DNA of 64,000 nucleotides from an uncultured Flavobacteriales bacterium. Its GTDB lineage: Bacteria; Bacteroidota; Bacteroidia; Flavobacteriales_D; Crocinitomicaceae. Positions 44,767 through 53,776 of the stretch are shown here, piece after piece. Within the stretch, counting starts at the first letter, position 1, and each line of letters starts with the position of its first letter. Below the pieces are notes generated by a model. The model had not been told where the DNA came from. It saw only the letters and a list, made by a program, of their open reading frames with translations, and did no database searches. A program made the position numbers and the translations under genes. The stretch lies in NCBI GenBank assembly GCA_913054135.1, contig CAJXJK010000002.1:295620-359619 (forward strand), written 5' to 3'.

Positions 44767-44774
44767 TAACTTTG
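44767..44774 (+). promoter_or_regulatory. -7 element of the PA-domain T9SS gene
   Basis: TAACTTTG matches TANNTTTG, 24 nt before the ATG at 44799. Confidence 0.5.
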
Positions 44775-44798
44775 AAATAGAACTTAAACCTCTTCATT

Positions 44799-46553
44799 AT
44801 GAAATCATTAGGACTTTTAACACTCTTAATAATTGGATCTACTTCAGTAAATGCTCAGGTCTCTTTTACGATACTAGAACCTGCATCAATTTCGGGCGGA
44901 TACGAATTCACTAATAACGGAGATGCACCAGATTGGGGCTTAGCGAATTTGAATAACCCTGCTGATGCTGTCTTGGACACTGTTGTTATTGCAGATGATG
45001 GAACCCCTGGTATAAATGCACAAGGAATTCCGCATGCAAATGAAGCTTGCAGTCCTCTCGTCAATGATTTGACTGGTAAGATTGCTCTTGTATACAGATA
45101 TGACGGGTCATCTTCTAATGATTGCTACATAGGAACCAAAGTACTTAACGCCCAAAACGCAGGAGCAATCGGAGTAATTGTGGTAAACCGAGAAGAAACT
45201 GTTTTTGCTTATGGCGGAACAACTGATGGACCTTCAACCAATATCCCATTCGCATTCATCAGCAAATCTGATGGTGCTTTGATCAGGGATAAAATTGATA
45301 ATGGAGAAGACGTGGTCGCTTTTATTGGTAACAAGCTAGGACTTTATGATGATGATGCAGGAATTGTAAAAAATCAAACCTTGGTTTCTACTTTGGGAGC
45401 AACTGCGTCTCAAACTTCATTATCAGGAACAGAATTTGAATTTGATATTGGCACAAAAATCTACAACTATGGTGTCAACACTCAGTCTAACATTATGCTT
45501 ACTGCAACTTTAGATGGGCCAGGTGGCAATTACTCAGAAACTGTTGGCCCTTTTACAATTGATCAAGGAGATTCGATTGATGTATTTACTGGAGGTACCA
45601 ATAACATCCCAGCATTTTCATTTGCAACATATCCTGATGGCGTTTACAATTTAAAATATGAGGTTGATCTCGGAATCCCAGATGAATCTAGTTTTGATAA
45701 TACACTTGAATACTCTTTCGTGATAGCTGACAGCATAGTCTCTTATTGTAATATTGATACCTTAACTAATCTGCCAAAACCAAATATGTATTCAAGATCT
45801 GTTGACCCTATTTTCTCTTCATGTATGGTTTACAGAGATGCAAATGCAAGCAGATTAGGAGCTGAAGGAATTTACTTTTCAATCACAACTTCATGGGATT
45901 CATCTTTAGATTTAGAAGGCGAGTTTGTAACAGCATACCTTTTTGAATGGGACGATAATTTTGTAGACGTCAATGACGCAAATTTTGCGTTTGGTTCTTT
46001 AACTAATATCGCAGAAGGAGAATATTACTTCGAAAGTGGAGAAGATTCTGTCTCTGTGCTTGCTTCATTCAACACACCAGTAGTTTTTGATGATAACCAA
46101 CGCTATTTAGCTTGTGTAGAGGTTTGGAACGAAGACATTTGGTTAGGATATAACAACAGAATCGATTACAATAGAAATATTGATCACTACTTACAACCTC
46201 TTGTTCCAACAGTATCAAGTGGCACTTATTATTGGATTGGATTTGCTACCGACATGGTACCAGCGATTGCTTTAAAAGTATTTGATGCAGCAGAGTTAAC
46301 AATTGATGAGAATGAAGAACTTTCTTTAAGTATCTTTCCAAACCCAGCTAGGAATGAGTTGAATATCAATTCTGCGAATATTACAAATGGATTGTACAAA
46401 ATTTATGATTTAACAGGAAGATTATTGACAGTCTCTCCTATTGCAGGAGTTACAAATACAATTGATATTTCAAATCTTTCTTCAGGTCATTATATATTCT
46501 CTATCACAGATGAGAACGGCTTAAGTTCTGAAAAGAAGTTTAGCAAGTTGTAG
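44799..46553 (+). CDS. Secreted PA-domain protein with T9SS type A sorting domain
   Basis: 584 residues. Signal peptide to ~20 (STSVNAQ). A protease-associated (PA) domain at ~55-185 is recognised by LTGKIALVYRYDG, VLNAQNAGAIGVIVVNR and NIPFAFISKSDGALI. PA domains usually sit beside a protease or bind substrates, yet no protease domain is present here. A beta-rich middle (~190-490) follows, then SIFPNPARNELNI...YDLTGRLL...GHYIFSI, the type A T9SS signal. An adhesin or substrate-binding surface role is inferred. Confidence 0.87.
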   Translation: MKSLGLLTLLIIGSTSVNAQVSFTILEPASISGGYEFTNNGDAPDWGLANLNNPADAVLDTVVIADDGTPGINAQGIPHANEACSPLVNDLTGKIALVYRYDGSSSNDCYIGTKVLNAQNAGAIGVIVVNREETVFAYGGTTDGPSTNIPFAFISKSDGALIRDKIDNGEDVVAFIGNKLGLYDDDAGIVKNQTLVSTLGATASQTSLSGTEFEFDIGTKIYNYGVNTQSNIMLTATLDGPGGNYSETVGPFTIDQGDSIDVFTGGTNNIPAFSFATYPDGVYNLKYEVDLGIPDESSFDNTLEYSFVIADSIVSYCNIDTLTNLPKPNMYSRSVDPIFSSCMVYRDANASRLGAEGIYFSITTSWDSSLDLEGEFVTAYLFEWDDNFVDVNDANFAFGSLTNIAEGEYYFESGEDSVSVLASFNTPVVFDDNQRYLACVEVWNEDIWLGYNNRIDYNRNIDHYLQPLVPTVSSGTYYWIGFATDMVPAIALKVFDAAELTIDENEELSLSIFPNPARNELNINSANITNGLYKIYDLTGRLLTVSPIAGVTNTIDISNLSSGHYIFSITDENGLSSEKKFSKL

Positions 46554-46558
46554 TCAAA

Positions 46559-47002
46559 ATGAGTCCTCTCTTTATTCCTATAGTTTCAGGAACAGTAATT
46601 CTTTTAGCAATAATCTTGACCTTTGGTGCAGGAAAAAAAGCGCTCTCAATATTTCCGGATTTGGAATCAGTTAATGTAATCTTCAGAGAAAAGGGGGCTT
46701 CAGGACATTGTAATGACTCATTTATAACGAAAGCAGGGGCTGCCAGTGGAGTTTTAGAAGTCATTGTAACCGACAAAGAATTTTGGACTAGAACGGGTTT
46801 ATTCTTTGGCTGGGTGGCAAATTGGTATCGACTCATCCACAAAATAGAACTCAATCAAATATCAAAAATTGAAAGAAAGAATCGTAAAAAGGTTCGAGTG
46901 TATTTCAATGATGAGAAAAAAGGTCTAAGAAGCATGACTTTGAGTTTGAAAAATAGCGAAGCATTCACAAAGGCCATAGGAATAGAAGTAGAACAAGAAT
47001 AA
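46559..47002 (+). CDS. Hypothetical membrane-anchored protein
   Basis: 147 residues. One N-terminal transmembrane helix (~4-22), then a soluble domain with strands (VNVIFREKGASGHC, VLEVIVTDKEFW, KIERKNRKKVRVYFND) that looks PH-like. Family unknown. Starts 5 nt after the PA-domain gene stop and is followed after 11 nt by the VOC gene. Confidence 0.68.
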   Translation: MSPLFIPIVSGTVILLAIILTFGAGKKALSIFPDLESVNVIFREKGASGHCNDSFITKAGAASGVLEVIVTDKEFWTRTGLFFGWVANWYRLIHKIELNQISKIERKNRKKVRVYFNDEKKGLRSMTLSLKNSEAFTKAIGIEVEQE

Positions 47003-47013
47003 AAAAGAATTAT

Positions 47014-47388
47014 ATGAATTTAGGAGCAATGTCAGCAAGTTTGGCAGTGAAAGACCTGCAAGTATCTAAAGCGTTTTATGAGAAGCTAGGGTTTACTGCG
47101 TTTGGTGGATCAGAAGAGATGAATTATCTCATCATGAAAAATGGGAATGCATTAATTGGCCTTTTTCAAGGAATGTTTGATTCAAACATCATAACCTTCA
47201 ATCCAGGTTGGGACGAAAACGCTCAAACTGTTGAAGGATTTAAAGACGTTAGAGCAATTCAAAAGAGTTTAAAAGATCAAGGGGTGGCATTAATGTCTGA
47301 AACAAATGAGAATGGTTCAGGACCTGGAAACATTATGCTTACTGACCCTGATGGCAATCAGATTTTGATTGATCAACATGCTGAGTAA
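47014..47388 (+). CDS. VOC-family (glyoxalase/bleomycin-resistance-like) protein
   Basis: 124 residues forming two beta-alpha-beta-beta-beta units: SASLAVKDLQVSKAFYEKLGF at the start and ALMSETNENGSG...IMLTDPDGNQILIDQH at the end. The final Glu/His metal ligand region reads DPDGNQILID, so metal binding may differ from canonical glyoxalase. Function unknown; such proteins include small dioxygenases and resistance proteins. Overlaps the next small gene by 11 nt. Confidence 0.88.
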   Translation: MNLGAMSASLAVKDLQVSKAFYEKLGFTAFGGSEEMNYLIMKNGNALIGLFQGMFDSNIITFNPGWDENAQTVEGFKDVRAIQKSLKDQGVALMSETNENGSGPGNIMLTDPDGNQILIDQHAE

Positions 47389-47653
47389 ATCTTACAAAGG
47401 CCCTTATTACATTGAATTAAGTGATTACAATCTCATATATGAGAATAAACAGATTGATGCCATTTCTAAATACAGCATTGAACGAGAAGACAATAGAATA
47501 CGTTTTAGAAATAAAGGGTATACCCTCTTTTTCTTGCAAAAGCAAGACGACCAAACGATCTTATTACAAGGCTTAGATGGTTACGGAATGAGAGACCATC
47601 AATTTCTCAAGTTCGTGAAAAAACTAATCGAAGATTTTGTCAAAGCTTCCTAA
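47378..47653 (+). CDS. Small hypothetical protein
   Basis: 91 residues from the ATG at 47378 (a TTG at 47369 is less likely). No signal peptide. Mixed beta strands with a C-terminal helix (HQFLKFVKKLIEDFVKAS). Overlaps the VOC gene in another frame. Its TAA shares the CTAA tetranucleotide with the stop of the convergent flavin-reductase-like gene. Family not recognised. Confidence 0.6.
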   Translation: MLSKSYKGPYYIELSDYNLIYENKQIDAISKYSIEREDNRIRFRNKGYTLFFLQKQDDQTILLQGLDGYGMRDHQFLKFVKKLIEDFVKAS

Positions 47654-48519
47654 CGGCGCTTCGCATTCACCTCATCCAAGAATTCAGGAGTCACCTCTTC
47701 TATCCCCTGCTCTGCTGCAGCATCATTGATTTTACCGATAATCATTTTTAGAAAAATTCGTGGCACTTTCACCAACTTCTTGTAAGCATCAGGATGCCAT
47801 TTAATAGCTCCTTCCATTCTTTCAACTTGGTACCTTACCGCATCTGTATTCACTCCTTTAGCCTTAGGAATTGGCTCAGCATAAGGATGTGAGTGCTTGC
47901 TAAACCAAAACTGTTTACTATCTCTATATCCAAAATCAACTGGTAATGTAGGGAACCCCTCCCCTTCTTTGAGATACTCAGCATAACGCTCTTGCATGAT
48001 AATCTTATCAATCTTCAAAAGAAAATGTGCTTCAATCTCTGGTCCATCATATTTAAAAATGTCTGATTCATCCCAAGTACATTCAAATACCTGAACTGAT
48101 TCTTTAATAATTTCAGGATACACCAAACCATCTTTCTTTTCATCCTCAGATCGTGATGATGGTAAGAGTGTAAAGATGCTTTCTTCTAATTTCTCTTCTG
48201 TCGTTTCACCAGGATAACCAAGTTCTACCGCATTCTTTAAATAAGCTTTATCATATGGTATAAAGTTCAAAGCAATAGTTTTGTTTTTACGAATATTGGC
48301 AGCTGTGTTTGAAGTAGATCTACTGATTAGCATCATGTAATGATCTTTTGAAATTCCAAAAGGAAAACACAAAGAATAAGAACCTAAATTCGTCAATCCA
48401 CTTTCAGAGACAGAACTGCAGATGACTACAGGCATTGGATAAAAGGAAGAAGTTTGATAAAAATTATCAAGAATATTGACGTTTACAAAATCTGTTTTTT
48501 CATTGAAGAACCAAGACAT
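47650..48519 (-). CDS. Flavin reductase-like (FMN-binding split-barrel) protein
   Basis: 289 residues. The N-terminal ~200 residues follow the flavin-reductase split-barrel: YPMPVVICSSVSESGLTNLGSYSLCFPFGISKDHYMMLIS, then NTAANIRKNKTIALNFIP and a VQVFECTWDES...IEAHFLLKIDKI block. FMN binding and NAD(P)H-dependent reduction are inferred from the fold. A C-terminal helical extension (~230-289) is not part of the common domain. Monocistronic on the minus strand. Confidence 0.8.
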   Translation of the reverse strand: MSWFFNEKTDFVNVNILDNFYQTSSFYPMPVVICSSVSESGLTNLGSYSLCFPFGISKDHYMMLISRSTSNTAANIRKNKTIALNFIPYDKAYLKNAVELGYPGETTEEKLEESIFTLLPSSRSEDEKKDGLVYPEIIKESVQVFECTWDESDIFKYDGPEIEAHFLLKIDKIIMQERYAEYLKEGEGFPTLPVDFGYRDSKQFWFSKHSHPYAEPIPKAKGVNTDAVRYQVERMEGAIKWHPDAYKKLVKVPRIFLKMIIGKINDAAAEQGIEEVTPEFLDEVNAKRR

Positions 48520-48641
48520 AGAATCAATTAATGCGTTTGTTCAAAGCTAAGCTCAAAGTGATCTAAAAAGAATGACGGATGTTAGCTCGAGATATGAAAT
48601 TATAAGCCTTAACTTTAAGGATGCACTAAAACTATTTAGGG

Positions 48642-49259
48642 ATGGATATTAAAAGTGAATTTTATAAGCTAATTAATCAATTCGAATCTGACGAAAGTAA
48701 AATAGCTGACTTATGGAATGACGTTTACCAAGCTTATACCGGAAGAAAGCGTCACTATCATGACCTCTCTCATTTAGAAAACTTATTAATGCAGTTATCT
48801 GTAGTTCACGAAGACGTTGAAAATTGGAATGCATTGCTCTTTACCCTTTATTATCATGACATTGTCTATGATGCGAAGAAGAAAAACAATGAAGAGCTAA
48901 GTGCAGATTGGGCAAAGAAAGTAATGACCCAAATTGGAGTTGACAAGAAGACGGTGAATCTTACTTTTAATCAAATCATTGCGACAAAGCAACATGAGAC
49001 ATCTGATAATATTGATACCAATTACTTTCTAGATGCCGACCTTTCAATACTTGGTTCTACTTGGAGCAACTACGAAAGATATTACCAAGGCGTTCGTGAA
49101 GAGTATAAGATGTATCCGAAAGTAATGTACAATCCTGGCCGTAAAAAAGTAATGCGCCATTTTTTAGAAATGGACCGCATATTTAAAACTGATTATTTTT
49201 ATCAGATGTTTGAACAAAGCGCCAGAGCCAACATTCAGCAAGAAATAGATTTACTTTAA
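48642..49259 (+). CDS. HD-superfamily predicted metal-dependent phosphohydrolase
   Basis: 205 residues. RHYHDLSHLENLL near 38-50, LYYHDIVYDAKKKNNEELSADWA (His-Asp pair near 75-78), then DADLSILGS (near 128) are the metal-ligand blocks of a COG4339-type HD hydrolase. Substrate unknown, probably a nucleotide or phosphoester. It starts a run of closely spaced plus-strand genes (gaps of 6 nt and 0 nt to the next two). Confidence 0.85.
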   Translation: MDIKSEFYKLINQFESDESKIADLWNDVYQAYTGRKRHYHDLSHLENLLMQLSVVHEDVENWNALLFTLYYHDIVYDAKKKNNEELSADWAKKVMTQIGVDKKTVNLTFNQIIATKQHETSDNIDTNYFLDADLSILGSTWSNYERYYQGVREEYKMYPKVMYNPGRKKVMRHFLEMDRIFKTDYFYQMFEQSARANIQQEIDLL

Positions 49260-49265
49260 GAATAT

Positions 49266-49643
49266 ATGAAGCCACCATATCTATTCATTCTGTGCACCTT
49301 AATGGTTTCATTTTATTCTTGCGAGCCTTCACCTCACAAGCTCTCTGGAACTTTTGTTAATGATGATCAAACAGATTCAATCTTAATTGACTGTGATCTC
49401 AATATCACCATGCCTCATAATAACAAAGCCATTCCTCCTGAAGGCTATGACACAAATGTTAAGCAAATAAGAACGAAAATGGACAAAAAAGTTTACACTT
49501 TAGCTGTTCAAGTTGACAGTATTTCATGGTCATTTGCAACCTATTATCTCCTTGAGGACCGAATAGAAATGGGAGGTCAAAATTTTAATCAAACCTTAAT
49601 GAAATCTTGTCGACAAAGACCAATTTCGGTAAATATAAACTAA
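49266..49643 (+). CDS. Small lipoprotein
   Basis: 125 residues. Lipobox FYSC near residue 19 of a short signal. The mature part (SGTFVNDDQTDSILIDCD...) is beta-rich and could be a lipocalin- or immunoglobulin-like sandwich. No family recognised. Lies 6 nt after the HD gene and directly abuts the DUF4442 gene. Confidence 0.65.
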   Translation: MKPPYLFILCTLMVSFYSCEPSPHKLSGTFVNDDQTDSILIDCDLNITMPHNNKAIPPEGYDTNVKQIRTKMDKKVYTLAVQVDSISWSFATYYLLEDRIEMGGQNFNQTLMKSCRQRPISVNIN

Positions 49644-50168
49644 ATGTCATTCTATCAAAAGGTTGCCGAAGTGGGCACTAAATATATCAAGCCACATAAA
49701 CTATTTAAGTTTGGTTTCAACTGGTCACCTATGTACAAACGTAGTACAGGGAAAGTAACTTTCGTTTCTAAAGATTTGATGACCATCAAAATGAAACTCA
49801 AAATAAGTTTCAAAAACCGAAATTACATGGGTTCCATTTTTGGTGGTAGCCTCTTCTCTTCTGTTGATCCAATCCCTATGGTTCAGCTTATTCAAATTCT
49901 AGGAAAAGAATATGTTGTTTGGGATAAGTCGGCTGAAATCAAATTCAAACGACCAGCTAAAGAACATCTTTACGCCGAATTCACTTATACCAAAGAAGAA
50001 GTTGAAAACATCAAACGTCAAATTGCAGAAAATAATGAATTTGAAATTGAGAAATTAACTGCGCTCACTAATCAAGATAAATCAATCATCTACTGTGAAG
50101 TAAAGAAAACAATCTATATCGCCAACAAGGCCTTCTTCAAAGAAAAACGAGCAAAAAAGCAAGCCTAA
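49644..50168 (+). CDS. DUF4442 hot-dog-fold protein
   Basis: 174 residues. Matches DUF4442, a thioesterase-like hot-dog family: FNWSPMYKRSTGKVTFVSKD, KNRNYMGSIFGGSLFSSVDPIPMVQL, VVWDKSAEIKFKRPA and a closing EVKKTIYI. In related thioesterases the Asp of SVDP sits at the active site, so acyl-CoA or acyl-ACP hydrolysis is possible but unproven. The stop shares CTAA with the convergent lipoprotein gene. Confidence 0.85.
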   Translation: MSFYQKVAEVGTKYIKPHKLFKFGFNWSPMYKRSTGKVTFVSKDLMTIKMKLKISFKNRNYMGSIFGGSLFSSVDPIPMVQLIQILGKEYVVWDKSAEIKFKRPAKEHLYAEFTYTKEEVENIKRQIAENNEFEIEKLTALTNQDKSIIYCEVKKTIYIANKAFFKEKRAKKQA

Positions 50169-50566
50169 TTTGCCGCCATATAAGCTTTCAAATCATCTCT
50201 ATCACTCTTGTGAGCTAAAGCATCAACACACAAATAATAGTTCTCTTGATCTGTCGTGTTCTTATACAAATGCTTCGCAATTTCTAACTCCGCATCCGGG
50301 AACTGAAAAGAATCCATCAAATTCACCACTTGTGCTGATTTAAAACAATAACCCTTGGTCACCAATTTTGCGCGATCCATTCTTTCATCTTTGAATGATT
50401 GACCCTCAATTTGACCCTTCATTGTTGTGACATCTGCATCAGTAGCAACATTCTCACATATATTAACCGAAGGTACAGTTGGTTTATCGATTATAATTCC
50501 GCCACCGTTTAATAAACCACAGCTTGTCAATAATGCTATCGCCGAAATGTAAATTAGCTTTTTCAT
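50165..50566 (-). CDS. DUF4476 lipoprotein
   Basis: 133 residues from the ATG at 50566; the frame runs 47 codons further upstream but the lipoprotein signal (MKKLIYISAIALLTSC) starts here. The mature domain matches DUF4476: MKGQIEGQSFKDERMDRAKLVTKGYCFKSAQVVNLMDSFQF..., two tandem helical repeats. Such domains occur in Bacteroidota and Myxococcota exported proteins; function unknown. Divergent from the 50661 gene. Confidence 0.8.
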   Translation of the reverse strand: MKKLIYISAIALLTSCGLLNGGGIIIDKPTVPSVNICENVATDADVTTMKGQIEGQSFKDERMDRAKLVTKGYCFKSAQVVNLMDSFQFPDAELEIAKHLYKNTTDQENYYLCVDALAHKSDRDDLKAYMAAN

Positions 50567-50660
50567 ATGCTTTGTTTTTAGATTCATTATCAAGTTTTCA
50601 ATAATTGAGCCAAAGTGAGAATTTAAAAGTTTTATAACTATTTTTAAGGATTGAAAAAGT

Positions 50661-51083
50661 ATGGATTTATCCTCTAATGCCATAGCCAGCCTTGAATACC
50701 TTATCAAGCATCATAAAATCAGAATTGAAAATGTTGATCAATCTGTTTTTGCAAATCATTGGAGATTGGTCAATTTTTATATTGAAGATGATGTCTTTGC
50801 CATTCAGGTTGATGATGAATATGACGACTTCAAAATTGAATCTCCCGCCTTACACCTTTGTCTTGTTTTGAGAAGTTTAGAGGAATACAAAGATGCTACC
50901 GACTTCTTAGATTGGAGTAAAAAGACTGGAATTGAGGCAAACAATAATGCCCTAGAATACTTCAGAACCTTAGCGCCCATATTGGTTGATACTGAAAAAA
51001 TAATTGAAGAATTAGACAGTAAGATCTCTGATATAGAATTCACCACGAATGCAGGCGCAGCCTACGAACTAAGAAACAAATAA
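50661..51083 (+). CDS. Hypothetical protein
   Basis: 140 residues, no signal peptide, acidic, with two helical regions around a central DDVFAIQVDDEYDDFKIE strand pair. Not recognised. The next gene starts 2 nt after the stop, so it is part of the AhpD-like transcript. Confidence 0.65.
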   Translation: MDLSSNAIASLEYLIKHHKIRIENVDQSVFANHWRLVNFYIEDDVFAIQVDDEYDDFKIESPALHLCLVLRSLEEYKDATDFLDWSKKTGIEANNNALEYFRTLAPILVDTEKIIEELDSKISDIEFTTNAGAAYELRNK

Positions 51084-51085
51084 AT

Positions 51086-51691
51086 ATGAGTTGGATAAAA
51101 ACGATCCCTTACGAAGAAGCCGACAAGAGTCTAAAAAAAGTATACGATCGCGTTAGCGGACCGAACAATAACATTGACAATGTTTTAAGTATTCACAGCT
51201 TACGCCCGCACACGCTTTTAGGCCATATGACCTTATACAAAGCAACTATTCACAACTCAAACAACACCTTGCCAAAATGGTATTTAGAAGCTTTAGGGGT
51301 TTATACCAGTTCACTGAATAAATGTGATTACTGTGTTGAACATCATACTGCTGGCTTAAGAAGGTTATTGGGAGATGATGAACTCACTGACACATTCTTA
51401 AGCAAAGCAAAAACTGGAAAAATTGAAGACTTATTTGAAGCCAAACACCTTTGTGGATTCAACTATGCTAAACAAATTACACTTCACTTGGGGAAATCAT
51501 CTGAAAATGAAATTCAGAAATTGCGAGATGTAGGTTTTACTGATGGCGAAATCTTAGAAATCAATCAAGTGGTAAGCTATTTCAATTATGTGAACAGAAT
51601 GGTTGTGAGCCTTGGAGTTAATACAGATGGTGATATCATTGGTCTTTCGCCTAATAATAGTGATGATCCTAACAGCTGGAATCACGAATAG
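51086..51691 (+). CDS. Carboxymuconolactone decarboxylase / AhpD-like peroxidase-related protein
   Basis: 201 residues. The CDYC (residues 77-80) and following EHHTAG form the AhpD active-site CxxC...H, used in disulfide-based peroxide reduction. The preceding LPKWYLEALGVYTSSLNK and the C-terminal VVSYFNYVNRMVVSLG helix fit uncharacterised peroxidase-related enzymes. Reductant partner not evident. It could aid oxidative-stress defence together with the DsbA-like and flavin-reductase-like neighbours, but the link is only positional. Confidence 0.87.
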   Translation: MSWIKTIPYEEADKSLKKVYDRVSGPNNNIDNVLSIHSLRPHTLLGHMTLYKATIHNSNNTLPKWYLEALGVYTSSLNKCDYCVEHHTAGLRRLLGDDELTDTFLSKAKTGKIEDLFEAKHLCGFNYAKQITLHLGKSSENEIQKLRDVGFTDGEILEINQVVSYFNYVNRMVVSLGVNTDGDIIGLSPNNSDDPNSWNHE

Positions 51692-51711
51692 AATTCCTAT
51701 CTTTAAAAGCA

Positions 51712-52131
51712 ATGCAAGAAGAAGAAAACCCGTTTATGAAAGTTATGGAGAAGCACTCAAACGAGAAGCTGATCTACATCTTAACAACTGATAAAGATGG
51801 TTTTCAACCTAAAGCTCTTGAAGCAGCTAAGATTGTACTTGATTCGAGAGGTTTAAGTGAAGTTGAAAAGCTCGAAGTTTCTGAGAAAATTAGAGCGAAA
51901 GAAAAAAAGGAAACTGCCGAACGAACTGAACACAGAAGTCTGCTCAAGGGGCCCGGAATTATCGTTACCATTGGAATTCTGCTTCCACTTATGTTGTTAA
52001 CTCCTGACAGAAGCTTCATGGTCACAATGTTATTTGCTGTGATTGGTTTCGGAGCAGGTCATTTAGTGAATTACCTTTACTTCAAAGCCAAAGATGACAA
52101 GACCAAAAACTCATCTGACATTCTAGATTAG
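51712..52131 (+). CDS. Small membrane protein
   Basis: 139 residues. A charged helical N-terminus (~1-75, rich in Lys/Glu) is followed by two transmembrane helices (~82-98, 104-122). Not recognised. Lies 20 nt after the AhpD-like gene and 82 nt before the CDF transporter. Confidence 0.65.
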   Translation: MQEEENPFMKVMEKHSNEKLIYILTTDKDGFQPKALEAAKIVLDSRGLSEVEKLEVSEKIRAKEKKETAERTEHRSLLKGPGIIVTIGILLPLMLLTPDRSFMVTMLFAVIGFGAGHLVNYLYFKAKDDKTKNSSDILD

Positions 52132-52178
52132 AGGAGTTGAGGCTCCAAATGTTAGGCGCTAAACTGAAATTCATCATG

Positions 52179-52207
52179 TTTGCAATGAGATAAGCTATCT
52201 AACTTTG
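52179..52207 (+). promoter_or_regulatory. Promoter of the CDF transporter
   Basis: TTTG (52179-52182), a 17-nt spacer, TAACTTTG (52200-52207). The ATG follows 6 nt later at 52214, so the transcript would be leaderless or nearly so. Confidence 0.6.
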
Positions 52208-52213
52208 AAGGTT

Positions 52214-53086
52214 ATGGCGCATGAGCATCATCATTCATCTTCATCAAAGAACATTCGAACAGCTTTTTTTCTGAATGTTGGCTTCACTCTTTTTGAAATC
52301 ATAGGAGGAATCTATGTAAACTCTGTAGCCATAATTTCAGATGCCATTCATGATTTGGGAGATTCTATTTCTTTAGGAATGTCCTGGTACTTACAGGATA
52401 AATCAAACAAGCCTGCGACAAAAGAGTTCACCTTTGGATATCGGAGATTTTCACTTTTGGGAGCATTGATTAACGGTATTATTCTTTTTGGAGGTTCACT
52501 TTTCATCATTGTTGAAGCCATCAAACGAATTATTACTCCTGAACATTCTAATGCCACCGGAATGTTGATTTTTGCCATTATTGGTATTGCTGTGAACGGC
52601 TATGCTGCTTATAAAATGAGTACGGGTAGAAGTTTGAATGAGAAAACAGTATCTCTTCATTTATTAGAAGATATGATGGGATGGATAGCGATTTTTATTG
52701 TGTCGATTATACTTCAATTTAAAGACATACAAATACTTGACCCAATACTGTCTTTAGCAATCACATCATACATTTTGTATAATGGAACCAAACGGCTGAT
52801 GGAAACCATGTCCATTTTTTTACAAGCTCAACCAAAAGATATTGATCGTGAAAAAATTGAAGAAGAGTTGCTAGCAGTTGAACGTGTTGAATCAATGCAC
52901 CATCTTCATATTTGGTCTTTAGATGGAGAGCATCACGTGCTTACCGCTCATCTGCAAATGACACAAGACGTTACCATCAAAGATATGCTGAAAGCAAAAA
53001 AAGCTTTTAGAAACATCTTAAAGAAATATCCCTTTGAGCATTTCACTGTTCAAACAGAATTGAAAGGTGAAGAGCACACACCTTGA
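52214..53086 (+). CDS. Cation diffusion facilitator (CDF, CzcD-like) transporter
   Basis: Exports divalent cations (probably Zn2+) by H+ antiport at the inner membrane. 290 residues from the ATG at 52214, since the TTG at 52205 lies inside the promoter. The His-rich start HEHHH is typical. Six transmembrane helices follow, with the metal site given by SDAIHDLGD in TM2 and the HxxxD HLLED in TM5. A cytoplasmic C-terminal domain ending VQTELKGEEH carries the LHIWSLDGEHH dimer/metal site. Confidence 0.93.
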   Translation: MAHEHHHSSSSKNIRTAFFLNVGFTLFEIIGGIYVNSVAIISDAIHDLGDSISLGMSWYLQDKSNKPATKEFTFGYRRFSLLGALINGIILFGGSLFIIVEAIKRIITPEHSNATGMLIFAIIGIAVNGYAAYKMSTGRSLNEKTVSLHLLEDMMGWIAIFIVSIILQFKDIQILDPILSLAITSYILYNGTKRLMETMSIFLQAQPKDIDREKIEEELLAVERVESMHHLHIWSLDGEHHVLTAHLQMTQDVTIKDMLKAKKAFRNILKKYPFEHFTVQTELKGEEHTP

Positions 53087-53125
53087 TTCGATCTAACTTA
53101 GGTAGATTATCCTTAAATTTACCTG

Positions 53126-53776
53126 ATGACAAACAACTGGATAAACTCTCCTGAAGATGCTTTAATATATGTCGGAGACGCAATGTGCTCCTGGTGTCAC
53201 GGCTTTTCACCCGAATTAGACAAACTCATTCAAAATCATCCTGACTTAAATTTTCACATTATCAATGGTGGCTTAAGACCTCACGGAACTGAAACGAATG
53301 AAACCATGGCCGATTTTTTAAGGTCACATTGGGTTGAAATTGCAGAAAGAACAGGACAGCCCTTTGCCTACGATATTCTTGAAGACAAAGAGTTCATTTA
53401 TGATACCGAGCCATCAGCAAGAGCAGCTGTGACTGCTAGAATAATGGATCCTTCAAAAGAGTATGATTTCTTCAAGCTCATACAGATGGCATTTTACCGT
53501 GACAACAAAGACACGAATAAGACAGAAACTTTCACTCAACTAGCCGAAGAATTTGGATTTGATAAAACCCAGTTTGAAAATATTTATAATTCAGAACAAG
53601 CTAAACTTCAAACTCAGTCAGACTTTCAATTGGCAAGTCAAATCGGAGTTAGAGGGTTTCCTTCAATGGTCATTAAGCTAGACGGTAAGTTCATTCAAAT
53701 TTCAAACGGATATCGTGAAGCAAAAGACATTGAGGCTACCATTTTAGAGGCAAAACAAAAAGTGAAAGAATTATAA
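53126..53776 (+). CDS. DsbA-family thiol-disulfide oxidoreductase-like protein
   Basis: 216 residues, no signal peptide, so probably cytoplasmic. Thioredoxin-fold core with CSWC at residues 21-24 (VGDAMCSWCHGFSPEL), a long helical insert, and the cis-Pro loop GVRGFPSMVI near residue 180. It resembles FrnE-like DsbA-family proteins. The partner is unknown. Its stop overlaps the DUF3820 ATG. Confidence 0.88.
   Translation: MTNNWINSPEDALIYVGDAMCSWCHGFSPELDKLIQNHPDLNFHIINGGLRPHGTETNETMADFLRSHWVEIAERTGQPFAYDILEDKEFIYDTEPSARAAVTARIMDPSKEYDFFKLIQMAFYRDNKDTNKTETFTQLAEEFGFDKTQFENIYNSEQAKLQTQSDFQLASQIGVRGFPSMVIKLDGKFIQISNGYREAKDIEATILEAKQKVKEL

Noticed and set aside
52151..52157. GTTAGGC, an exact attC 3'-core match before the CDF promoter
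   Set aside because: No partner core, no folded structure and no integrase nearby. A 7-mer of this kind is expected by chance.
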